This document shows positions 1 to 6,014 of a stretch of 6,295 nt of DNA, piece by piece. Below the pieces are notes generated by a model. It made no database searches, had not been told where the DNA came from, and was given only the letters and a program-made list of their open reading frames with translations. This DNA is from RH-AL1 sp964235705 (GTDB lineage: Bacteria; Pseudomonadota; Alphaproteobacteria; Rhizobiales; Beijerinckiaceae), in assembly GCA_964235705.1 (NCBI GenBank), contig CAXSDP010000142.1, positions 1 to 6,295 of the forward strand, read 5' to 3'. Each line of letters starts with the position of its first letter. The first letter of the stretch is position 1. The translations under genes and the position numbers were made by a program.

Positions 1-453
1 GGGGCCGGTGTCGGCCCGCGTGCAATGTGGTCGGGGATCGATGGGGGCGCAAGGCCGTCCTGGCGGCGCGGCGATCAACGTACAAGCCTCTCAATTGCCG
101 TCTTGTATCACTGCGTCGCGGCTTTCAACGTCACAGCCCTTAGCGCGTTAGGTCATACCACCTTCGGACAGCATGGCACGCGAGTCAGCCGACAATGTCG
201 GCTTGAGCTTCTGTTCGACTCGCGGACCTAGGTCGAGACAGCCCGGCTTGCTTCGCCTCCGTCGCGCCCGGTCAGATCCCCCACAAACCTGAGGGAAGCT
301 TCCGGTTGGCGATTGGCGACGCAGTTCCGACCCGCGCGTATCATTCAGCAGTGGCCTCGCAGCCACACCCGTCCGGACAGACCGCGCCACACGCCATCGT
401 GAATTCATTCCAATCCATCTCTCGGGCATCTGCGTCCCGCTCGGAGCAGTGAC
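1..453. other. Left flank with no convincing gene
   Basis: I see no supported gene here. The open frames on both strands have no recognisable motif, no good Shine-Dalgarno, and codon third positions unlike the genes further right. The only structures I can point to are a small GC hairpin at the very edge (GGGCCG/CGGCCC, 2-17, four-base loop, no T tract) and the palindrome at 187-203. The last bases contain the GGAG ribosome binding site (443-446) of the following gene. I could not identify a clear -35/-10 pair for that gene, so its promoter is unassigned. Confidence 0.5.
187..203. repeat. 17-bp perfect palindrome
   Basis: AGCCGACA and TGTCGGCT form perfect 8-base arms around a single central A. 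As DNA this could be a dimeric regulator site; as RNA it would fold into a 7-bp stem with a three-base loop. No run of T follows, so an intrinsic terminator is unlikely. It lies 250 bases upstream of the outer-membrane gene with no gene recognised around it, so no function can be assigned. Confidence 0.45.
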
Positions 454-1305
454 ATGATCGCGAAGACATTGTTGGTAAGCGCCCTCCTCGTTTGCGTCAC
501 CGGGGCGGCAGCCTCGGCGGCTGATCTCCCGGCCCGATATGCTCCTCCAGCCTACATGCCGCCAACCGCACCGCTCTTCACTTGGACGGGGCTGTATGCT
601 GGAGGGACTCTTGGCGGCGTCGTCGACAACCGCAGCAGTTACGCACTCGCCGGCGTCCTTCCAGCCAATCAGCTGGTGGCCAACAGCTACGCTCGTGGCA
701 CGTATCCATCCGGCCACCAGGGCGGCTTCACCGGTGGCGGTCAGGTTGGCGCCAACTACCAGCTCCGTGGCGGTTTCGTGATCGGTCTCGAGGCTGACGC
801 AGCTTACACCGACCTTGATCACACGCAGGACGATCCCGTGCCAGCCGGCGCCGGTCGCGTGTTCCAGACGCGACTCAACTTCTTAGGCACCGTCCGCGGG
901 CGCGTCGGATATGCTTTCGACCGCCTGCTCTTATACGGCACCGGCGGCTTCGCTTATGGTCAAACGGACAGCAACGTAGCGCTGCGCAACGTAGCCAACA
1001 CCATCACGCGCTTCAGCGGATCGGGGAGCGAATTGCAGACTGGCTTCGCCGTCGGAGGCGGGGTCGAGTACGCGTTACCTTCAGGCGTGTTCTTCGCGGG
1101 ACTGACCTCGCAGGCGGTGACGCTGAAGGTCGAATACCTGCACTACGACCTCGGAAACACGAACATCACCGCCAACTCGATCCCGGCCGTGGGAACCGTG
1201 GGCGCCTACAACGCCCGCCTCGCCGTTTCAGGCGACCTCGTCCGCGCAGGCCTTAACATCAAGTTCGGCGAGCCCGTCGCCGTGCCGGTTGTCGCCCGGT
1301 ATTGA
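454..1305 (+). CDS. Outer-membrane beta-barrel protein (Omp25/31-like porin family)
   Basis: A 283-residue exported protein expected to form a small beta-barrel in the outer membrane; these proteins act as structural or surface proteins and in some genera as porins. Residues 1-22 look like a signal peptide (MIAK, a hydrophobic stretch, then ASA before AD at 23-24). The mature N-terminus is proline-rich and leads into FTWTGLYAGGTLGG, a first strand typical of this family in Hyphomicrobiales. Alternating Gly/aromatic strands follow, including GLEADAAYTDL, GRVGYAFDRLLLYGTGGFAYG, VEYLHYDLG and a late VRAGLNIKFG, and the protein ends in an aromatic residue (VARY), as barrel substrates usually do. 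The ATG is preceded by GGAG seven bases upstream. It stands alone and converges with hslU. Its codon third positions look less GC-biased than those of the hsl genes. The family is fairly certain; the substrate and specific role are unknown. Confidence 0.85.
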   Translation: MIAKTLLVSALLVCVTGAAASAADLPARYAPPAYMPPTAPLFTWTGLYAGGTLGGVVDNRSSYALAGVLPANQLVANSYARGTYPSGHQGGFTGGGQVGANYQLRGGFVIGLEADAAYTDLDHTQDDPVPAGAGRVFQTRLNFLGTVRGRVGYAFDRLLLYGTGGFAYGQTDSNVALRNVANTITRFSGSGSELQTGFAVGGGVEYALPSGVFFAGLTSQAVTLKVEYLHYDLGNTNITANSIPAVGTVGAYNARLAVSGDLVRAGLNIKFGEPVAVPVVARY

Positions 1306-1384
1306 GGCAGGCAGAGCCGATGGCATAGCGCAGAACGCGACGTGACCCGCTCAACGTAACGTTCGCCAACGCCGCCTCCCAACC

Positions 1385-1777
1385 ACGGTGCACGGGTTCG
1401 GCGAGGTCGATGAAGATGCTCGCTTCGACGCGATATGCTGAAGGCGGGCGACACGCTGCTCGCTAGCGGAGCCGCTGCCCACGCAGGTCCACCGGGTCCG
1501 TCCCAAATGACCTTGACTTCGTACGACCACACGTAGGAGCGGGCGCGCGGTCGTCCGTGACACCAAGACCGGCTTCGAGGGATACATACATCCTACGGCC
1601 GGACGTGACGACCAGTACGCTGCCACCCCACACATTCGAGCGCGGAGAAGTAAACGGTGGAGCGGGGCGGGCTCCTGATGACCGGGCGCGGAGTGGGCGC
1701 TCGAATCGGACGACACCTTCTTCAAGGCTGACGTGGACTTCAAGGCTGACGTGGAACGTCCCTCCGCCATCCGCTGA
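1385..1777 (+). pseudogene. Possible decayed gene between omp and hslU
   Basis: This gene-free stretch (1306-1842) holds three blocks that read like ordinary protein, mostly in one plus-strand frame. The first is VHGFGEVDEDARFDA, up to about 1432. It is followed by an apparent extra AT (GCG-AT-ATG), and the reading resumes one frame over as MLKAGDTLLASG. The second block, back in the original frame from about 1550, reads VVRDTKTGFEGYIHPTAGRD and continues to about 1640. A TGATGA double stop interrupts it, and the third block ends ALESDDTFFKADVDFKADVE, closing with a stop at 1775-1777. I do not recognise the protein. The evidence is the look of the reading only, so chance is not excluded. Nothing else clear lies in 1306-1842, and I found no intrinsic terminator for either converging gene. 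Confidence 0.28.
1720..1755. repeat. Perfect tandem duplication, 2 x 18 nt
   Basis: The 18-base unit CTTCAAGGCTGACGTGGA occurs twice with no spacer (1720-1737 and 1738-1755). Eighteen bases is six codons, and in the frame of the possible decayed gene the unit reads as a duplicated FKADVD/E. This looks like slippage or a small in-frame duplication, and only two copies are present. Confidence 0.85.
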
Positions 1778-1842
1778 GACTGGACACGTCGCGGCGTCCT
1801 CATCGTGTCTGCCGGGTGTGGGGCTCTCCGTGGGAAGGAGTC

Positions 1843-3153
1843 CTACAAAATGAACCGGCTCAGATCCGCGTTCTTCGCCAGGTCCCCGATGTTGCGCTCC
1901 ACGAAGGCGCCGTCCACCGTGATCGTCTCGCCGGCGCGGTCCGAGGCGGTGAAGCTCACCTCGTCCAGCACCCGCTCCATCACCGTCTGCAACCGCCGCG
2001 CGCCGATGTTCTCGACGGACGAGTTCACCTGCACCGCCACCTTCGCCAGCGCGCTGATCGCGTCGGCGGTGAAGCGCAGCGTCACGCCCTCCGTGTTCAA
2101 CAGCGCCTCGTACTGCTTGACGAGGCTCGCCTCCGTTTCGGTCAGGATGCGGCGGAAGTCCTCCTCGTTCAACGGCTGGAGCTCGACGCGGATCGGCAGG
2201 CGGCCCTGCAGCTCCGGCAACAGGTCGGAGGGTTTGGACACGTGGAAGGCGCCGGACGCGATGAACAGCACGTGGTCGGTCTTCACCGCGCCGTGCTTGG
2301 TGGTGACGGTGGTGCCCTCGATCAAGGGCAGCAGGTCGCGCTGCACGCCCTCGCGCGACACGTCGGCGCCGCCGCGCCCCTCGCGGGCGCAGATCTTGTC
2401 GATCTCGTCGAGGAAGACGATGCCGTTGTTCTCGACCTCGCGGATCGCCTCCTGGACGATGCCGTCCCCATCGAGCAGCTTCTCGCTCTCCTCCGCCACC
2501 AGCGGCTCGTGCGCGTCGCGCACCAGCAGGCGGCGGGGCTTGGCCTGCTTGCCGAGCCCTTTGCCCAGGATGTCGCCGAGGTTGATCGCGCCCATGGAGG
2601 CGCCGGGCATGTTGGGGAGCTCGAACATCGGCAACCCGCCGCCGCCACCCTGTTGCAGCTCGATCTCGATCTCCTTCTCGTCGAGTTCGCCGGCGCGCAG
2701 GCGGCGGCGGAAGCTGTCGCGGGTGGCCGGCGAGGCGGTGGTGCCGACGAGCGCGTCCAGCACCCGCTCCTCGGCGGCGAGCCGCGCGCGCGCCACGACA
2801 CCCTTGCGCTTGCCCTCCTTGACCATGGTGATCGCCGTTTCCAGCAGGTCGCGCACGATCTGCTCGACGTCGCGGCCGACGTAGCCGACCTCCGTGAACT
2901 TGGTCGCCTCGATCTTCAGGAACGGCGCGTTGGCGAGCCGGGCGAGGCGGCGCGAGATCTCCGTCTTGCCGCAGCCGGTCGGGCCGATCATCAGGATGTT
3001 CTTGGGCAGCACCTCCTCGCGCATCGGCCCCTCCAGCTGGAGCCGGCGCCAGCGGTTGCGCAGGGCGATGGCGACGGCGCGCTTGGCGTCGTGCTGGCCG
3101 ACGATGAAGCGGTCGAGTTCGGAGACGATCTCGCGCGGGGAAAAGTCGCTCAT
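1843..3153 (-). CDS. hslU: HslU, ATPase subunit of the HslVU protease
   Basis: A 436-residue AAA+ unfoldase that forms the hexameric cap of the cytoplasmic HslVU protease and feeds unfolded substrates into HslV. Visible features, in order: the N-terminal SPREIVSELDRFIVGQ; Walker A GPTGCGKT at 57-64; pore loop GYVG at 90-93; a variable intermediate domain with a glycine-rich stretch (GGGGG) at about 190; Walker B VFLDE at 246-250; the SREGVQRDLLPL and FIASGAF signatures; the GRLPIR arginine finger (R318); sensor-2 GARR (R386/R387); and the C-terminal DLSRFIL, the tail that docks into HslV. Length is normal for the family (443 in E. coli). The ATG at 3153 overlaps the upstream stop by four bases (ATGA) and begins MSDFSPRE as in relatives; an upstream extension in the same frame is a shadow of the neighbouring gene. 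No strong Shine-Dalgarno precedes it, which fits translational coupling. Confidence 0.97.
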   Translation of the reverse strand: MSDFSPREIVSELDRFIVGQHDAKRAVAIALRNRWRRLQLEGPMREEVLPKNILMIGPTGCGKTEISRRLARLANAPFLKIEATKFTEVGYVGRDVEQIVRDLLETAITMVKEGKRKGVVARARLAAEERVLDALVGTTASPATRDSFRRRLRAGELDEKEIEIELQQGGGGGLPMFELPNMPGASMGAINLGDILGKGLGKQAKPRRLLVRDAHEPLVAEESEKLLDGDGIVQEAIREVENNGIVFLDEIDKICAREGRGGADVSREGVQRDLLPLIEGTTVTTKHGAVKTDHVLFIASGAFHVSKPSDLLPELQGRLPIRVELQPLNEEDFRRILTETEASLVKQYEALLNTEGVTLRFTADAISALAKVAVQVNSSVENIGARRLQTVMERVLDEVSFTASDRAGETITVDGAFVERNIGDLAKNADLSRFIL

Positions 3154-4241
3154 GTGTGGGACGCCAGGAGGGGGTGGGGGAGCCGCCGCGCGAGCGGGGG
3201 CGGCAGGCGGCGGAGGATGGCGCGGCGCAGCGGCTGCCAGCCGGCGCTGACGAGCAGGATGAAGGCGCCCAGCGCGAGCAGCACGGTGGGGAGCTGATAG
3301 CCGTTCGCGCCCAGGCCGAGGGTCCGCACCAGCGTGCCCGCCGCGACCCCGGCGTAGACGAGGCCGGACACGAGGATCGCGCGCCGGTCGATGATCACGG
3401 CGAGCACGCCGAGCGCGACGAACACGCAGAGGATGCCAACGGCGGCGCCGTTCGTCAGGCGGGTGTCGAGCCCGTGCAGGAAGCCCCGGATGAGCGGGTG
3501 GACGATGAGGGGCGCGGCCAGCAGGTGCAGCCAGAAGGCGATGTCGGTGCGCCGCGTCGCGCGCGCCGGGTCCGACACGTCGAAGCGCATGGCGAGCGCG
3601 AACACGGCGAGGCCGCAGGCGAACAGCACGATGTTGAGGATCGTCTCGTTCACGTCCGGCACGAGCCCGACCACGCTCGCCACCGCCAGCACGCACAGGG
3701 CGGCGGCGCCGGCGGCGACCGTGATCGGCACGCGGAAGCGCACGTAGTGCATCGCGGCCATGCCCACCGTGACGAGCGCGGCAAGGCCGAGCGGCAGGTC
3801 GTCGAGCGGCACGACACCCAGCAGCCCCCGCCCCGGCGCGAGGCGCGCGGGCAGGAGCGCCGCGGCGACCTGCGCCGCCAGCACGAACACCGCGCCGACG
3901 AAGGCGACGAGCAGCACGATGGAGGGCAGCGCCATGCGCCGGCGGCCGGTGAAGAATTCGGCGAGCAGCCAGGCGCAGGCGGCGATGCCGGCGAGCATCG
4001 GCGTCGACCCCGTGCCGGCGTCCATGATGAAGGCGAGCGCGCCGAGGAACAGCACGATGCCGATGGACACGAAGATGTCGGCGAAGCCGGTGACGAAGCG
4101 CAGGGCCTCGTCGTCCTGCGGCTCGGGAACCGCCTCGGCCTCGATCGCCCGCAAGGCCGCCGCCTGCTCGGCGCTGAGCAGGCCGCGCTCGAGCGCGAGC
4201 CCGAGCGCGCGATCCGAGACGCCGAGGGGGCGCCCGGGCAT
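3150..4241 (-). CDS. Polytopic membrane protein inside the hslVU operon (DUF2157-like)
   Basis: A 363-residue protein with no assigned function. The first roughly 48 residues are soluble and contain a short helical segment, ALERGLLSAEQAAALRA, of the kind seen at the start of DUF2157-type membrane proteins. About ten hydrophobic segments follow, from DIFVSIGIVLFLGALAFIMD (residues 55-74) to QLPTVLLALGAFILLVSAGW. The C-terminus is basic and proline-rich (LRRAILRRLPPPLARRLP) and probably cytoplasmic. I see no catalytic motif. The start ATG shares one base with the hslV stop (TGATG) and its stop overlaps the hslU start (ATGA), so it must be co-transcribed and probably translationally coupled with both. 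This position suggests a link to proteostasis or heat stress, perhaps at the membrane, but that is inference from context. The gene is surely real (intact frame, strong GC third positions); the family label is tentative. Confidence 0.85.
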   Translation of the reverse strand: MPGRPLGVSDRALGLALERGLLSAEQAAALRAIEAEAVPEPQDDEALRFVTGFADIFVSIGIVLFLGALAFIMDAGTGSTPMLAGIAACAWLLAEFFTGRRRMALPSIVLLVAFVGAVFVLAAQVAAALLPARLAPGRGLLGVVPLDDLPLGLAALVTVGMAAMHYVRFRVPITVAAGAAALCVLAVASVVGLVPDVNETILNIVLFACGLAVFALAMRFDVSDPARATRRTDIAFWLHLLAAPLIVHPLIRGFLHGLDTRLTNGAAVGILCVFVALGVLAVIIDRRAILVSGLVYAGVAAGTLVRTLGLGANGYQLPTVLLALGAFILLVSAGWQPLRRAILRRLPPPLARRLPHPLLASHT

Positions 4242-4810
4242 CACTCGCCCACGCCTTCCACGACCACGTTGCCGTTGGTGTAGACGCAGATCGCCGCCGC
4301 GATCTCCAGCGAGCGGCGCACGATGGCCTCGGGGTCGTCCATCACCGGCAGCAGCGCGCGGCCGGCGGCGAGCGCGTAGTTGCCGCCCGAACCGATGGCG
4401 ATGACGCTGCCGTCGGGCGTGGATTCCGGCTCCAGCACGTCGCCGGTGCCGGTCAGCACCAGCCCCACGTCGCGATCGGCGACCAGCATCATCGCCTCCA
4501 GCTTGCGGAGGTAGCGGTCGGTGCGCCAGTCCTTGGCGAGTTCGACGCAGGCGCGCATCAGCTGGCCGGGATACTGGTCGAGCTTGGCTTCCAGCCGCTC
4601 GAACAGGGTGAAGGCGTCGGCGGTGGCGCCGGCGAAGCCGCCGATCACCTCGCCCTTGGCGAGCCGGCGCACCTTGCGCGCGTTGCCCTTGATGATCGTC
4701 TGGCCGATCGACACCTGCCCGTCGCCGCCGATGACCGTGCGGTCGCCCTTGCGGACCATGATGATGGTGGTGCCGTGCCAGCCGGCCGTGGACGGGGAAG
4801 GTTCGGACAT
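4241..4810 (-). CDS. hslV: HslV, peptidase subunit of the HslVU protease
   Basis: A 189-residue N-terminal-nucleophile threonine peptidase, proteasome-beta-like, that forms the double-hexamer chamber of HslVU in the cytoplasm. The nucleophile is Thr14 in WHGTTI, exposed by removing a 13-residue propeptide that starts MSEPSPS. Other family landmarks are GDGQVSIGQT (D30), KGNARKVRRL (K46), GFAGATADAFTLFERLEAKL, ELAKDWRTDRYLRKLEAMM, LTGTGDVLEPE and IAIGSGGNYALAAGRALL. Length is close to normal (176 in E. coli plus the propeptide). I chose the ATG at 4810, preceded by AGGGA, over an in-frame ATG at 4843: that one has no ribosome site and lies immediately beside the predicted -10, so upstream of the likely transcript start. 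It is first in the operon with the membrane protein and hslU. All catalytic landmarks are intact. Confidence 0.97.
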   Translation of the reverse strand: MSEPSPSTAGWHGTTIIMVRKGDRTVIGGDGQVSIGQTIIKGNARKVRRLAKGEVIGGFAGATADAFTLFERLEAKLDQYPGQLMRACVELAKDWRTDRYLRKLEAMMLVADRDVGLVLTGTGDVLEPESTPDGSVIAIGSGGNYALAAGRALLPVMDDPEAIVRRSLEIAAAICVYTNGNVVVEGVGE

Positions 4811-4843
4811 GGGTCCCTGGGGCTGGGATGCGGCCTCTTGCAT

Positions 4844-4870
4844 CTATGGGGGCGCGCGGCCGGGCGCAAG
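4844..4870 (-). promoter_or_regulatory. Sigma-32 (RpoH)-type heat-shock promoter of hslV
   Basis: Read on the minus strand, the sequence is CTTGCGC (4870-4864), a 12-base spacer, then CCCCATAG (4851-4844). The heat-shock consensus is CTTGAAA, about 11-16 bases, CCCCATNT. The CTTG core and CCCCAT core are both exact; the AAA of the -35 and the last T of the -10 do not match. Transcription would start near 4836-4839, giving a leader of roughly 25-30 bases before the hslV ATG at 4810. hslVU is a classic RpoH target, which supports the call. Confidence 0.7.
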
Positions 4871-4899
4871 GCCGGGGGTCGCCCGGGCGAGGCCCACCC

Positions 4900-4927
4900 T
4901 TGACGGACGCGGCGGCGCGGCCAAACT
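4900..4927 (+). promoter_or_regulatory. Weak candidate promoter for the nitrile-hydratase-like pair
   Basis: TTGACG (4900-4905) is a good -35 match, followed after 16 bases by CAAACT (4922-4927), which matches only half of the -10 consensus. It is correctly placed about 50 bases upstream of the TTG start at 4980 and lies in the divergent intergenic region shared with hslV. The poor -10 makes this tentative. Confidence 0.3.
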
Positions 4928-4968
4928 GGGCCATCCATCGCCGATCCGTGCGCCCGCGCGGAGATTAT

Positions 4969-4974
4969 GGAAGG
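4969..4974 (+). promoter_or_regulatory. Ribosome binding site fixing a TTG start
   Basis: GGAAGG sits five bases before the TTG at 4980. There is no ATG or GTG in the correct frame between this site and the conserved HDVGG motif, so the TTG is the best start. The nearby ATG at 4967 overlaps the ribosome site and is in the wrong frame for the conserved N-terminus. Confidence 0.7.
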
Positions 4975-4979
4975 TTCGC

Positions 4980-5608
4980 TTGACGGTCACCCACACGAGT
5001 CCCGCCCATCCCGTCGGCCCGCACGACGTCGGCGGCCGCGACGCGCCGGCCGTCGTGAAGGACGAGCACGCGCACGACCTTTGGGAGCGCCGGGTCGACG
5101 CGATGATGATGCTGNNNNNNNNNNNNNNNNNNNNNNNNNNNNNNNNNNNNNNNNNNNNNNNNNNNNNNNNNNNNNNNNNNNNNNNNNNNNNNNNNNNNNN
5201 NNNNNNNNNNNNNNGGACGAGCACGCGCACGACCTTTGGGAGCGCCGGGTCGACGCGATGATGATGCTGCTCACCCATCCCTCCCGCCGCCTGCTGGTGC
5301 TGGACGAGCTGCGCCGCAACATCGAGGCGCTCGGCCCCGGCGCCTACGAGTCGATGGGCTATTACGAGCGCTGGTGCGCCGCCATCGCCAACGCGATGAT
5401 CGACCGGGGCGTGGTGACCAGCGACGAGCTGGGGCGACGCATGGCCGCCGTGGAGGCCAGGGATCGGGCGGAAAGGCACCGGGCGGAAAGGGAGCGGGCG
5501 CCCGGGCGAGCAGGGGGCGTTTCGGGATTGACGGAGATCCCGGCCGCCGGGAGCGGCCCAGCCGCCGTCGAGCCGGCCCCCGTCGCCATCCCCGAGGGGA
5601 CGCCGTGA
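4980..5608 (+). CDS. Nitrile hydratase beta N-half-like protein (thiocyanate hydrolase beta-like), split by an assembly gap
   Basis: As written, the gene is interrupted by 100 Ns and its two ends lie in different frames. If the 155 bases at 5115-5269 (gap plus the second copy of a 55-base repeat) are removed, one 157-codon frame runs from TTG 4980 to TGA 5606-5608. The protein has HDVGG at residues 15-19, HDLWERRVDAMMMLLTHPSR from about 32, then LDELRRNIEALGPGAYESMG followed by YYERW at 76-80, and MIDRGVVTSDELGRRM. These match the N-terminal helical half of nitrile hydratase beta, which is the separate beta subunit in thiocyanate hydrolase. A charged tail (RDRAERHRAERERA) and a Pro/Ala-rich end follow. 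Such subunits are structural: they wrap the metal-bearing catalytic subunit, and none is visible here. It overlaps the next gene by GTGA, so the two are probably co-translated partners. The family is well supported; the substrate is unknown. Confidence 0.8.
5060..5114 (+). repeat. First copy of the 55-bp gap-flanking duplicate
   Basis: These 55 bases, from GGACGAGCAC to GATGATGCTG, end exactly where the run of Ns begins. They are identical to 5215-5269, which start exactly where the Ns end. This placement is what unmerged overlapping contig ends produce. Confidence 0.95.
5115..5214. other. Assembly gap of exactly 100 N, probably spurious
   Basis: A run of exactly 100 undetermined bases, the conventional placeholder for a gap of unknown size. 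Because both flanks carry the same 55 bases and joining them restores a conserved reading frame, the gap probably hides no sequence. A true tandem duplication at this spot is the alternative. Confidence 0.9.
5215..5269 (+). repeat. Second copy of the 55-bp gap-flanking duplicate
   Basis: Identical to 5060-5114, at an offset of 155 bases (two more than a multiple of three), which is why the reading frame appears to shift across the gap. It encodes the same DEHAHDLWERRVDAMMML segment as the first copy. Confidence 0.95.
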
Positions 5609-5907
5609 GCGGTCCCGTCGAAGCCCCCGCCCGCTTCGCCCCCGGCGATCCCGTCACGGTGCGCGACGCCTGGCAGCCGGGCCATGTGCGCACGCCGGCC
5701 TACATCCGGGGCCGGCGGGGCACGGTGGCGACGGCGCTCGGCCCCCATCCCAACCCCGAGGAACTCGCCTACCGCCGCCCCGGCCTGCCGGCGCCGACGC
5801 TGTACCGCGTGCGGTTCCGCCAGGCCGAGCTATGGCCGGACTATCGCGGGGGCGCGGCCGACACGCTCGACGTCGAGATCTACGACCACTGGCTCGAGCC
5901 CGCCTGA
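5605..5907 (+). CDS. Nitrile hydratase beta C-half-like SH3-fold protein (thiocyanate hydrolase alpha-like)
   Basis: A 100-residue protein matching the C-terminal SH3-like barrel of nitrile hydratase beta, which is a separate subunit (alpha) in thiocyanate hydrolase. It shows RFAPGDPVTVRD at 10-21, GHVRTPAYIRGRRGTV at 26-41, LYRVRFRQAELW in the second half, and the C-terminal DVEIYDHWLEP; all are characteristic positions of the family. It starts at GTG 5605, which overlaps the previous stop by four bases (GTGA), with the ribosome site GAGGGGA at 5594-5600. The upstream gene supplies the matching N-terminal half, so the pair looks like one ancestral beta subunit encoded in two pieces. The catalytic subunit with its cysteine-rich metal site (Cys-x-x-Cys-Ser-Cys type) is not in the window. 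The protein is unlikely to be an enzyme by itself. Confidence 0.85.
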   Translation: MSGPVEAPARFAPGDPVTVRDAWQPGHVRTPAYIRGRRGTVATALGPHPNPEELAYRRPGLPAPTLYRVRFRQAELWPDYRGGAADTLDVEIYDHWLEPA

Positions 5908-6014
5908 GGCGCGCCGGGATCTGCGTCGGCCGGAGGGCGATCGTACCAACTATACTGGTGATCATGTCTCATCGACGCTCGCACGTCAGTGTTCCGGGAT
6001 TTCGCTTTCTCGTC

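Noticed and set aside
2..17. GC hairpin at the left edge as a terminator
   Set aside because: Only a 6-bp stem with no following T tract, and the gene it would terminate is outside the window.
148..822. Long minus-strand open frame (224 residues) overlapping the start of the outer-membrane gene
   Set aside because: It runs antisense to a well-supported signal peptide and barrel, has no recognisable motif, and its composition is that of a mirror reading.
1816..3297. 493-residue plus-strand open frame across hslU
   Set aside because: It is antisense to hslU, rich in repetitive H/Q/R/L and A/V/D runs typical of the complement of a GC-rich gene, and has no independent support.
3154..3696. N-terminal extension of HslU in the same frame
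   Set aside because: The extension is Arg/Ala/Pro/His-rich shadow of the membrane protein gene in another frame; HslU proteins start at MSDFSPRE, and the ATG at 3153 overlaps the upstream stop as ATGA.
4242..4934. Extension of the membrane protein upstream through hslV
   Set aside because: The added sequence is a shadow of hslV in another frame with no family resemblance; the ATG at 4241 overlaps the hslV stop and is the natural start.
5022..5057. Inverted repeat CACGACG ... CGTCGTG near the gap
   Set aside because: Seven-base arms separated by 22 bases in very GC-rich coding sequence are expected by chance, and no function is suggested.
4967..5114. ATG at 4967 as the start of the nitrile-hydratase-like gene
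   Set aside because: Its frame misses the conserved HDVGG N-terminus and only meets the downstream frame because of the 100 Ns; it also overlaps the GGAAGG ribosome site of the TTG start.
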